Assembly: GCA_025929125.1 (NCBI GenBank) | Contig: JAICMT010000072.1 | Coordinates: 1-7,300 of the forward strand | From: Acidobacteriaceae bacterium | Lineage (GTDB): Bacteria; Acidobacteriota; Terriglobia; Terriglobales; Acidobacteriaceae | Direction of reading: 5' to 3' | DNA: 7,300 nucleotides | Notes under the pieces: generated by a model | Told to the model about the DNA's origin: nothing | The model's input: the letters and a program-made list of their open reading frames with translations, nothing else | Database searches by the model: none | Part shown: positions 1-6,084 of the stretch, one piece after another | How the letters are laid out: each line of letters opens with the position of its first letter | How positions within the stretch are numbered: position 1 is the stretch's first letter | Position numbers and translations under genes: made by a program

Positions 1-2
1 AG

Positions 3-95
3 AGCCTGCGGGCTCAGCTGGCCGGAACCTTCGTTCCCGCCGTCGATCGCGATCCGCCTCCTGTAGGGGCCGGGCGCGTGGCAGCCGACGCATAG
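3..95 (+). CDS. C-terminal end of an unidentified upstream gene (partial)
   Basis: One forward frame is open from the left edge and ends in TAG at 93-95. It reads like the end of a protein, roughly SLRAQLAGTFVPAVD followed by a Pro/Gly/Ala-rich tail ending VAADA. Codon third positions are mostly G or C, as in the neighbouring genes. The other two forward frames give stops at 64-66 and 97-99, with less protein-like, Arg/Ser-rich or short products. The stop lies 13 bases before the next ATG, which would fit an operon with the siroheme genes. About 30 residues are too few to name a family. By context a sulfur- or nitrogen-assimilation gene or another tetrapyrrole gene is possible, but that is inference. 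Confidence 0.45.
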   Translation, partial: SLRAQLAGTFVPAVDRDPPPVGAGRVAADA

Positions 96-108
96 GATAG
101 AAGCACGC

Positions 109-786
109 ATGGCGCTCTTCCCCATCTTCCAGAAGCTGACTGGCCGCCCGTCTACCGAGATCGGGGCCGGCAACCTTGCTGGATCGAAGATCGAGTCGCT
201 CCTCACGGCCAATGCCCGTGTGACGGTGATCGCGCCTGCGGCGAACGCCCGCATCGCGAACCTGGCAGAGTCCGGTGAGATTTCGCTGCTGGCGCGCGAG
301 TATGCGCAAGGCGATCTCGCGGGACAGTTTCTGGCGGTGGCGGCAACAGACAATCCAGCCGTCAACCGGGCTGTGTTCGCAGAGGCCGAGGCTTCAGGCG
401 TTCTGATCAATGCGGTGGATGACCCACCGTTCTGCGACTTCTACTTCCCTTCTGTGGTGCGGCGCGGCGATCTGCAGATCGCGATCTCAACCGCGGGTGC
501 AAGCCCCGCGCTCGCCCAGCGCCTGCGCAAGGAGATCAACCAGCTGCTGCCGCTGGACACCGGTGACTGGCTCACGGAACTCGGCAACCTGCGGCGCGAA
601 GTGCTGCAGCTGGAGCCGCTGAATAAGGCACGCAACGAGCTGCTGCATCAGCTTGCCGGCCGGGACGTCTGCAGTTACGCGGAGTGCCCTTCGCGAGTCA
701 TGGCCAAACGTCATGCCCTCACCAATCCGCGCGAACCCGAAGCCGTGCCAAACGTCGAGGCCGAAGCCGGGGCGCAGGACGCGTGA
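109..786 (+). CDS. Precorrin-2 dehydrogenase / sirohydrochlorin ferrochelatase (CysG N-terminal half, Met8-like)
   Basis: The 225-residue product aligns without gaps to the N-terminal half of E. coli CysG (compared from memory). It opens with the typical LFPIFQKLTGR start and then the NAD-binding glycine motif GAGNLAGSK (19-27). Next come the second strand VTVIAPAA (38-45), the AATDN segment (78-82) and INAVDDPPFCDFYFPS (100-115). D104 falls at the position of the catalytic Asp104 of CysG. ISTAGASPALAQRLR (126-140) matches the region around the phosphoserine of Salmonella CysG, and a helical dimerisation region follows. The family oxidises precorrin-2 to sirohydrochlorin with NAD and inserts Fe2+ to give siroheme in the cytoplasm. 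Residues 15-18 (STEI) replace the usual hydrophobic first strand (CLIV in CysG), so NAD binding may be altered. The C-terminal ~35 residues are a variable Ala/Glu/Pro-rich tail. The ATG at 109 has AGGA at 94-97, a rather long spacing. The gene overlaps the methyltransferase gene downstream. Family is certain; whether the chelatase step is active is not. Confidence 0.93.
   Translation: MALFPIFQKLTGRPSTEIGAGNLAGSKIESLLTANARVTVIAPAANARIANLAESGEISLLAREYAQGDLAGQFLAVAATDNPAVNRAVFAEAEASGVLINAVDDPPFCDFYFPSVVRRGDLQIAISTAGASPALAQRLRKEINQLLPLDTGDWLTELGNLRREVLQLEPLNKARNELLHQLAGRDVCSYAECPSRVMAKRHALTNPREPEAVPNVEAEAGAQDA
776..786 (+). promoter_or_regulatory. Coupled stop/start: AGGA plus GTGA overlap between the two siroheme genes
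   Basis: AGGA at 776-779 lies three bases before GTG at 783-785. The stop TGA of the upstream gene occupies 784-786, so the junction reads GTGA. The spacing is tight for free initiation, which suggests the methyltransferase is mainly translated by ribosomes finishing the dehydrogenase. That mechanism is inference; the arrangement is directly visible. Confidence 0.6.
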
Positions 787-1505
787 GCACCTCCGCCGAG
801 CCAGGCGTGGTCTACCTCGTGGGAGCAGGTCCGGGCGACCCTGAGCTCCTCACCCTGCGTGCCCTGCGCCTGCTGCAGACGGCGGATGTGATCCTGCCTG
901 ACGATCTGGTATCGGAGGAGGTGCTTGGGCTGGCATCGCCCTCAGCCTTCGTGGTGCCTGTGGGCAAGCGTTGCGGACAGCCGCGGATTACGCAGGCCGA
1001 GATTCATGAGTTGATGCGAGAGCATGCCGGCGCAGGCAGCTCAGTGGTGCGCCTGAAATCTGGAGATCCGCTGATCTTCGGCCGCGCCGGCGAAGAGATC
1101 GACTTCCTGACCGCGGTGGGAATTCCTTTCGAGATTGTGCCGGGGATCACGACAGCCTTCGCAGTGGCCGCGGAGCTGAAAACTCCGCTGACGGATCGCA
1201 GCTCGGCCTCCAAGCTGATCTTCGCGACCGCGCACCACGCCAAGGACAAGCTGGAGCTGACTCCGAAATGGCAGGGCGCGTTCCCCGCGGATGCGACTCT
1301 GGTGGTCTACATGCCCGGCCGCCGTTTCCGGCAGCTTGCGGATGAGCTGATCAGCTCCGGTGTGACTCCCGAAACTCCATGTGTGGCTGTCTCACAGGCG
1401 AGCACGCCCACCCAGCAGGTCTACCGCACGACCCTCATACAGATCGAGGACGAGGCCATTGGCCCCGCCCCCGTGATTCTGCTGATCGGTCAGGCGATCC
1501 GCTAA
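783..1505 (+). CDS. cobA: Uroporphyrinogen-III C-methyltransferase (SUMT, CysG C-terminal half / CobA)
   Basis: The 240-residue cytoplasmic enzyme transfers two methyl groups from S-adenosylmethionine to uroporphyrinogen III, giving precorrin-2 for the preceding dehydrogenase. The family signatures occur in order: YLVGAGPGDPELLTLRA (11-27), the SAM-binding loop; RLKSGDPLIFGRAGEE (90-105); the GIPFEIVPGIT segment (113-123); TPLTDR (134-139); and TLVVYM (172-177), whose Met matches the SAM-contacting Met of CysG. The length fits a stand-alone SUMT (about 240-280). I chose GTG at 783 because it gives the usual short N-terminus before VYLVGAGPGD. It also overlaps the previous stop as GTGA, a common translational-coupling arrangement, with AGGA at 776-779 close upstream. 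The frame is open back to an ATG at 684, but that extension is Arg-rich and lies inside the dehydrogenase. Small departures from consensus are LPDDLV for the usual LYDRLV, Ser for Gly in RLKGGDP, and Ala for the second Gly in FGRGGEE. The stop overlaps the convergent adaptor gene. Confidence 0.93.
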   Translation: MSTSAEPGVVYLVGAGPGDPELLTLRALRLLQTADVILPDDLVSEEVLGLASPSAFVVPVGKRCGQPRITQAEIHELMREHAGAGSSVVRLKSGDPLIFGRAGEEIDFLTAVGIPFEIVPGITTAFAVAAELKTPLTDRSSASKLIFATAHHAKDKLELTPKWQGAFPADATLVVYMPGRRFRQLADELISSGVTPETPCVAVSQASTPTQQVYRTTLIQIEDEAIGPAPVILLIGQAIR

Positions 1506-2836
1506 GGCTGCGACGGTACAGCGCTCTGCTGTGCTGCGTCTGACCGGCTTGGAGATGGGCAATTGGACGGAACATCGTTGCTCTTCACCTCAACCTCAGG
1601 AGTTACCGAGAGCCCTGGCCGCAGGACAAAGTCCTTATCCTCCTGGGCAAGATTGGTGAAGTCGATCCGCACCGGAATCCGCTGCACCACCTTGACGTAG
1701 TTTCCGGTGGCATTCTCCGGCGGGAAAAGCGAAAGCATGGAGCCCGTCGCGCCGCCGACCTGGGTGACGCGTCCGGAGAACTTACGGCCTCCGTAGGCAT
1801 CCACCTTGAGCGTTACCGGCTGACATGGACGCATCCGCGCAAGCTGGGTTTCCTTGAAGTTCGCCGTGACCCACAGGTCCGTCAGCGGAACGATAGTCAT
1901 CAGATCCTGACCGGGAGAGACGTTCGCGCCTACGTGAACGTTCTTCTTATTCACGATGCCGGCCGCCGGCGCCACTACTTTCGTGTATGACAGGTTCAGT
2001 TTCGCCTGCTGGACGCGAGCTTCCGCCTGTCGAACCTGAGCCTGCGCTGCCGCCTCCCTGGACTGCTCCACGCGGATCTGCCCGGGAGCATTCTGCACGG
2101 ACTGCCTGGATTGCGCGATCGCCTGCTGCAGCCGCGCCTGCGCATTCGAGACAGCGCTCTGCTGGGCCAGCACATTAGCCTCTGCCTCGGCGACGGCTGC
2201 CTTTGCCGATGCTGCCGCTGCCTGCGCGGCGTCATACTGCTGCTTTGAGATGACATCCTTCTGGACCAGCGGAGTGTACCGGTCCACATCGTCCTGGGCG
2301 CGTTGTGCATTCGCACGCTGCTGATCCACCTTGGCGCGTGCCGCCTCCACCTGCTTCTGCGATTGGGCGACCAGGTCGCGCATCGCATTCACATCGGAGG
2401 CCGACGTTGTCACCGAGGTTCCAACCGACGTACGGGTGATCGGCACGTTCGTCGTTGCCTGCACCGCCTGTGCAGTAGCGCTGGCCAGGTCGGCTTCCGC
2501 CTGTTGCAGCGCAACCTGGTAGTCGGTCGGGTCGATCTCGACCAGAAGCTGGCCCTGCTGCACCTGCTGATTGTCGTCAACGTAGACCTTGACTACGTGG
2601 CCGGCGATACGCGAGCTCACCTGATACAGATTGCCGTCCACCTGAGCGTCGTCGGTGTCCTCGGTAAAGGTCGACCGCCAGTAGAAGAAAATCGCGCCCA
2701 GAACCAGCAGCAGCACCACTCCGATCACGATGAATCGCCGATTGGACTTCGGCTCTACCTCCGGGGCTGGATCGCCGGCCGGTGTCACCACCTTGCGCTC
2801 CTGCGCGGTATCTTTTTCTGTGACTGTCTCTGCCAC
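1502..2836 (-). CDS. HlyD/EmrA-family periplasmic adaptor (membrane fusion) protein
   Basis: The 444-residue product is the adaptor of a tripartite secretion or efflux system, linking an inner-membrane pump to a TolC-type channel. A charged cytoplasmic N-terminus (1-34) leads to one membrane anchor, IVIGVVLLLVLGAIFFYW (36-53). The EmrA-type sequence TEDTDDAQVDGNLYQVSSRI (58-77) and the first half of the lipoyl domain (to ~IDPTDY, 101-106) follow. Residues 107-282 form a long Ala/Gln-rich coiled-coil hairpin with a Ser/Thr-rich stretch at 131-148. The second lipoyl half is SYTKVVAPAAGIVNKKNV (283-300), and the beta-barrel includes LWVTANFKETQL (321-332) and FPPENATGNYVKVVQRIPVR (371-390). The C-terminal ~28 residues are a low-complexity Ser/Gln/Pro tail. 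At 444 residues it exceeds E. coli EmrA (about 390), mostly in the hairpin and tail. The start is GTG (2834-2836), with GGAGGG eight bases upstream. It lies two bases after the TolC-like gene, in one operon. The transported substrate cannot be told, because no pump gene accompanies it. Confidence 0.93.
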   Translation of the reverse strand: MAETVTEKDTAQERKVVTPAGDPAPEVEPKSNRRFIVIGVVLLLVLGAIFFYWRSTFTEDTDDAQVDGNLYQVSSRIAGHVVKVYVDDNQQVQQGQLLVEIDPTDYQVALQQAEADLASATAQAVQATTNVPITRTSVGTSVTTSASDVNAMRDLVAQSQKQVEAARAKVDQQRANAQRAQDDVDRYTPLVQKDVISKQQYDAAQAAAASAKAAVAEAEANVLAQQSAVSNAQARLQQAIAQSRQSVQNAPGQIRVEQSREAAAQAQVRQAEARVQQAKLNLSYTKVVAPAAGIVNKKNVHVGANVSPGQDLMTIVPLTDLWVTANFKETQLARMRPCQPVTLKVDAYGGRKFSGRVTQVGGATGSMLSLFPPENATGNYVKVVQRIPVRIDFTNLAQEDKDFVLRPGLSVTPEVEVKSNDVPSNCPSPSRSDAAQQSAVPSQP

Positions 2837-2838
2837 GG

Positions 2839-4335
2839 TTACTTCCCTCCGAGATAATCCTTCAAGTTAGTCTGCGCCATGCCCAAAGCCCGCGCCAGCG
2901 CGAGCTTGGCCGCATTGTGCTGGTACAACGCGCCAATGTATCGATTGTTCGCCTGCTCCACCGAGGACTGGGCCTGGGACACCGGCAGGTTATCGGCAAC
3001 ACCAGCCTGAAACCGCTGCTGAGTCTCACTCAGCTCCTCTTTGGCGAGATCGAGGTTCGATTTCGCGGTATCGACCAGCTTTGCCGCCGACTGAATATCG
3101 AGGATCGCGTCGCGAATATCCGCATTCACCTGCTGAACCTTGTCGGCAAGGCGGTCGCTCGCCTGCTGATAATTGGCCCCGGCCACCTTCTCTTCGCCGC
3201 GCGTCTTCGCGATCTGCAGAATCGGGGCGGACACAGTGCCGGTAGCGCTGTACGTGCTGTGCGAGTGGGCCGGCGTCGTGCCCAGGTCGCCGAAGTCGCC
3301 GCTGAACTTCACCGTCGGCAGCTGGTCTGCAAAGGCGGCAGTCTTCTGCGCCTTGGCTGCAGCGACCTGCTCGCGGGCTGCAGCGAGGTCCTTGCGATTT
3401 TTTACGGCTTGCTCGAACGCAGCATCTGCGTCCAGATTATCCAGCGCGCGGAACGGCTCCGTATCGGAGAGCCGAATCTGCTGGTCGAGCGGCAGGCCAA
3501 TCGCCCTCGCCAGCGAGAGCTTGTCCTTCGCAAACTGGTTCTTCGCTGAAATCAGATTCTGCTGCTGGTTCTGGTAATCCACCTGAGCGCGAAGCACATC
3601 GAGCCTGGGAGTGGTTCCGGCGTCATGCGCCGCCACGGCCTGGTCCAGCGATACCTTCGAGGTCGCCAGCTGAGCGCTCACGGCGTCGATCCGCGCCTGA
3701 TCGGCAATGCACAACAGATAGGCATTGCCCACAGTCAGCACCACCAGATCCCGCGCATCCTCTGCGGTGAGCTTCGCTGCCGCAAAATTGTGCTTGGCAG
3801 CCAGATAGTTCTCAAGCGCGCTGACGTTCACCAGGTTCTGCGTCAGGTACGCGCGGAAGTCCACGACCTGGAACGGGCCGACGATGGGCTTGAGCCCCGG
3901 AAACTTGAGACCAAATGCCGCCAGATTGATTTGCTGCACCTCCAGCGACGCGTCCCCGGTGACCGCGGGAAGCAGCGCCTGGAGCTGTTGCAGCTCCTGT
4001 CCGTATGCGCCCTGCTGCTGGCTCTCCTGCAACAGGATTCCGAGGTTCTGGCGCAGGCCGCGGGAAATGGACTCATCCAGCGACAGGTCCATGATGCCGC
4101 CGGTGGCTTTGCCCGTCGGAATGGAGCCGCTGAAAGAATCATTGGTAGGCGCCGCAGGATTCTGCCCGGTCGGCGCTCCCAGCTGCTGCAGTGCACTGCT
4201 GACGACTCCGGCTTCAGCGGGGCTCGTGGCGCCGGTGGCAGAGGATGGCGCCTGCGCATAGAGCGCAGGGCTCAACAGTGCGGCAAGAGCAACCAGGATT
4301 GCCCCTGCCGGTTGTGAATGAAATTCTGAACGCAT
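2839..4335 (-). CDS. TolC-family outer-membrane efflux channel (OEP)
   Basis: The 498-residue product is an outer-membrane channel with periplasmic tunnel, the exit duct of a tripartite efflux or type I secretion system. The N-terminus looks like a signal peptide, with a hydrophobic AILVALAALLSPAL core (12-25) and an AQA-type cleavage site near 27-29. A flexible Ala/Ser/Pro-rich linker (30-68) follows. Two outer-membrane-efflux repeats come next. The first starts at IMDLSLDESISRGLRQNLGI (81-100) and includes RLDVLRAQVDYQNQQQN (244-260). The second starts near FEQAVKNRKDLAAAREQV (307-324) and includes the parallel NLPVSQAQSSVEQANNRYIG (449-468) with ALARALG. Helices are Ala/Gln-rich with heptad-like spacing, as expected for the tunnel. 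Length fits the family (about 430-500). The ATG at 4335-4333 has no clear Shine-Dalgarno sequence. It is first of a two-gene operon with the EmrA-like adaptor. An in-frame inner-membrane transporter is absent, so the substrate is unknown. Confidence 0.93.
   Translation of the reverse strand: MRSEFHSQPAGAILVALAALLSPALYAQAPSSATGATSPAEAGVVSSALQQLGAPTGQNPAAPTNDSFSGSIPTGKATGGIMDLSLDESISRGLRQNLGILLQESQQQGAYGQELQQLQALLPAVTGDASLEVQQINLAAFGLKFPGLKPIVGPFQVVDFRAYLTQNLVNVSALENYLAAKHNFAAAKLTAEDARDLVVLTVGNAYLLCIADQARIDAVSAQLATSKVSLDQAVAAHDAGTTPRLDVLRAQVDYQNQQQNLISAKNQFAKDKLSLARAIGLPLDQQIRLSDTEPFRALDNLDADAAFEQAVKNRKDLAAAREQVAAAKAQKTAAFADQLPTVKFSGDFGDLGTTPAHSHSTYSATGTVSAPILQIAKTRGEEKVAGANYQQASDRLADKVQQVNADIRDAILDIQSAAKLVDTAKSNLDLAKEELSETQQRFQAGVADNLPVSQAQSSVEQANNRYIGALYQHNAAKLALARALGMAQTNLKDYLGGK
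2845..2850 (-). promoter_or_regulatory. Shine-Dalgarno of the adaptor gene, inside the channel gene's last codons
   Basis: On the - strand GGAGGG occupies 2850-2845 and is followed by eight bases and then GTG at 2836-2834. The same bases encode the two glycines of the C-terminal YLGGK of the TolC-like protein. This strong, well-spaced site supports the non-ATG start of the adaptor and predicts coupled translation of the two efflux proteins. Confidence 0.75.
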
Positions 4336-4462
4336 CGTTTCTATCGTAATTCCACTTCGCGGTTCCCGCTCGCAACTCGCTCATCCGTTGCAGGTTGCGA
4401 ATAGATGTTGGATGCACCAGGGCGGCAAAAAAGCGCAAAAATTGCCACTCCGAGCTAGATTT

Positions 4463-4491
4463 TGCCTGCGCCTTCTGCTCGCTCGCAGGCA
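4463..4491. repeat. Inverted repeat TGCCTGCG / CGCAGGCA with 13-base spacer
   Basis: Perfect 8-base arms lie at 4463-4470 and 4484-4491, about 113 bases before the xylB start. Arms of this length within a 268-base region are somewhat more than chance would give. It could be a binding site for a dimeric regulator of xylB, or a stem-loop in its leader if transcription starts upstream of it. There is no T-run after it, so a classical terminator is unlikely. Confidence 0.4.
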
Positions 4492-4592
4492 TCCGCAAGG
4501 CTCAATCGCACCGCAGCCGGAGCCACCCTTCCCGCCAATCCGCCGCTGCTCCAAGCAGATACACTTGCTATTGCATTCAATCTCCTCCCTCT

Positions 4593-4596
4593 GAGG
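4593..4596 (+). promoter_or_regulatory. Shine-Dalgarno of xylB
   Basis: GAGG at 4593-4596 lies seven bases before the ATG at 4604, a normal spacing. It supports this start, which also gives the standard xylulokinase N-terminus MFLGIDVGTGGTR. Confidence 0.75.
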
Positions 4597-4603
4597 TTGT
4601 TCT

Positions 4604-6082
4604 ATGTTTCTTGGCATCGACGTCGGCACCGGCGGCACCCGGGCCGTGCTGGTCAACCGTGACGGCCACGTCATCGCATCCTGCTCCAGCGAGCACGCTC
4701 CCATCCATTCCGAGCGAATTGGCTGGGCGGAACAGGATCCGGCGGACTGGTGGCGCGCCGCCCGCACGGCCATCGGCGACGTTCTTAAGCAGGCCGATCT
4801 GCCCTCCAGCAAGATCGAATCCATCGGGCTGACCGGCCAGATGCACGGCTGCGTCATGCTCGACAGCAATGGCGAGGTGCTCCGGCCCGCGCTGATCTGG
4901 TGTGACCAGCGCACTCAGCCGGAATGCGACTGGCTGGAGGCGAAGATCGGCCGCGCTCGCCTGATCGAGTTGACCTCCAACCCGGCGCTGCCCAACTTCA
5001 CCCTCACCAAGTTGCTCTGGGTACGCGATCACCAGCCGGAGATCTTCTCGCGCATTGCGCATGTCCTCTGCCCCAAGGACTACGTCCGCTACGAGCTCAC
5101 GGGCGAGCTCGCCATCGATATGCAGGAGGCCAGCGGCACGCTGCTGCTGGATGTCGCCAATCGCCGCTGGTCGACCGAGGTGGCCGAGGCCGCGGGAATC
5201 CCCATGGCGTGGCTGCCGCGCCTCTTTGAAGGACCGGAGGTGTGCGCCCGCATCAATGATGCCGGGGTCGCGGCAACTGGACTCGCCGCAGGAACCCCGG
5301 TGGTCGCAGGTGCTGGAGACCAGGGAGCGGGAGCGGTAGGCATGGGCATCGTCAGCTCAGGCTCGGTCTCCGCCACCATCGGCACCAGCGGGGTCGTGTT
5401 CGCATCCACCGACAGGCCCGCGCTCGATCCTCAGGGCCGGCTGCACACCTTCTGCCATGCCGCCCCAGGACTGTGGCACGTCATGGGCGTCACCAACGGC
5501 GCAGGGCTCTCGCTGCGCTGGTTCCGCGACACCTTCGCCCCTGGCACTGACTACGACACGCTGGTCGGTGAGGCTTCGTCGATTCCCGCGGGCAGCGAGG
5601 GACTGTTGTGGGCGCCCTATCTGTTTGGCGAGCGCACCCCACACCTGGATCCGCTCGCGCGCGCCGCTTTTGTAGGCCTCACTGCCTCGCACACCCGGGC
5701 GCACTGCGTCCGCGCGGTTCTGGAAGGCGTCGCCTTCAGCCTGAAAGATACGTTCACGCTGTTCGCGGAGCTCGGGATTCCGGTCACTCGCATCCGCCTG
5801 GGCGGCGGCGGCGCACGTAGTCCGCTGTGGCAGCAGATCCAGGCCGACATCTACGGTCAGCCGGTGGAACTGCTCGCCGCAGAGGAAGGCGGAGCGTACG
5901 GCGCTGCCCTGCTCGCCGGCGTCGGCGTGAAGGCCTGGCCGACCGTGGAGGCCGCCTGCGCCGCAACCATCCAGGTAGCAGGCGAGGTGGCGCCACGCAG
6001 CGCGAAAGAGATGGCGTCTGCGTATGAGTCCTTCCGGCGACTCTATCCCGCTCTCAAGCAGGTCAGCGAGCCGCGGAGTTAG
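4604..6082 (+). CDS. xylB: Xylulokinase (FGGY carbohydrate kinase)
   Basis: The 492-residue cytoplasmic enzyme phosphorylates D-xylulose with ATP to xylulose 5-phosphate, feeding the pentose phosphate pathway. It is collinear with E. coli XylB (484 residues, from memory). The phosphate-1 loop is FLGIDVGTGGTR (2-13). WAEQDPADWW (41-50) and GLTGQMHG (75-82) follow; the QMHG is typical of xylulokinases rather than glycerol kinases. Further matches are WCDQRT (99-104), PKDYVRYELTGE (157-168) and the ASGTLLLDVANRRWS segment (176-190). VVAGAGDQGAGAVG (233-246) carries D239, the expected catalytic base. GTSGVVFA (260-267), PYLFGERTPHLDP (338-350) and the second FGGY signature LGGGGARSPLWQQIQADIYG (399-418) complete the fold. 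All key motifs are intact. The closest alternative is a kinase for a related ketose such as L-xylulose or ribulose; the QMHG and ERTPH motifs favour D-xylulose. It is first of a two-gene operon with a sugar/polyol oxidoreductase two bases downstream. No xylose isomerase, transporter or regulator is in the window. Confidence 0.93.
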   Translation: MFLGIDVGTGGTRAVLVNRDGHVIASCSSEHAPIHSERIGWAEQDPADWWRAARTAIGDVLKQADLPSSKIESIGLTGQMHGCVMLDSNGEVLRPALIWCDQRTQPECDWLEAKIGRARLIELTSNPALPNFTLTKLLWVRDHQPEIFSRIAHVLCPKDYVRYELTGELAIDMQEASGTLLLDVANRRWSTEVAEAAGIPMAWLPRLFEGPEVCARINDAGVAATGLAAGTPVVAGAGDQGAGAVGMGIVSSGSVSATIGTSGVVFASTDRPALDPQGRLHTFCHAAPGLWHVMGVTNGAGLSLRWFRDTFAPGTDYDTLVGEASSIPAGSEGLLWAPYLFGERTPHLDPLARAAFVGLTASHTRAHCVRAVLEGVAFSLKDTFTLFAELGIPVTRIRLGGGGARSPLWQQIQADIYGQPVELLAAEEGGAYGAALLAGVGVKAWPTVEAACAATIQVAGEVAPRSAKEMASAYESFRRLYPALKQVSEPRS

Positions 6083-6084
6083 TC

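Larger units (their letters stand above)
4336..4603. promoter_or_regulatory. Divergent intergenic region between the efflux operon and xylB
   Basis: These 268 bases separate two divergently read operons, so promoters for both must lie here or, for one of them, inside the neighbouring gene. I found no convincing -35/-10 pair on either strand. What is visible: an A-rich patch on the + strand (4427-4442), the only AT-rich stretch; a 7-base inverted repeat TCGCAAC/GTTGCGA (4370-4376/4394-4400); an 8-base inverted repeat (4463-4470/4484-4491); and a small CTGCT/AGCAG dyad (4546-4550/4554-4558). The antisense open frames crossing this stretch have no start signal or recognisable protein and I treat them as non-coding. 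Confidence 0.6.

Noticed and set aside
45..54. Perfect 10-base palindrome GATCGCGATC
   Set aside because: Several such palindromes are expected by chance in 7.3 kb of GC-rich sequence, and it sits in probable coding sequence.
151..180. Frameshift hypothesis for the unusual STEI segment of the dehydrogenase
   Set aside because: Neither alternative frame restores a hydrophobic strand before GAG, and the alignment to CysG is ungapped on both sides.
684..782. N-terminal extension of the methyltransferase starting at ATG 684
   Set aside because: It would overlap the dehydrogenase by 100 bases and adds an Arg/Ser-rich stretch not seen in the family; GTG at 783 gives the usual start.
2303..2857. 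184-codon open frame on the + strand opposite the adaptor gene
   Set aside because: Antisense shadow; the opposite strand has full EmrA-type motifs and a strong ribosome site.
2917..3549. 210-codon open frame on the + strand inside the TolC-like gene
   Set aside because: Same reasoning: Arg/Leu-rich antisense frame with no domain, opposite an intact gene.
3625..4317. 230-codon open frame on the + strand inside the TolC-like gene
   Set aside because: Antisense to a clear channel gene, Arg/Gln/His-rich product with no family features; typical GC-driven shadow.
4343..4376. Possible -35 TTGCGA and -10-like TACGAT upstream of the channel gene
   Set aside because: The spacing is too long (21 bases) and the -10-like hexamer would lie only about 7 bases from the start codon.
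4381..4914. 177-codon open frame on the - strand crossing the intergenic region into xylB
   Set aside because: Overlaps the intact xylB start, Cys/Ser/Arg-rich product with no recognisable features; considered as a possible gene upstream of the channel and dropped.
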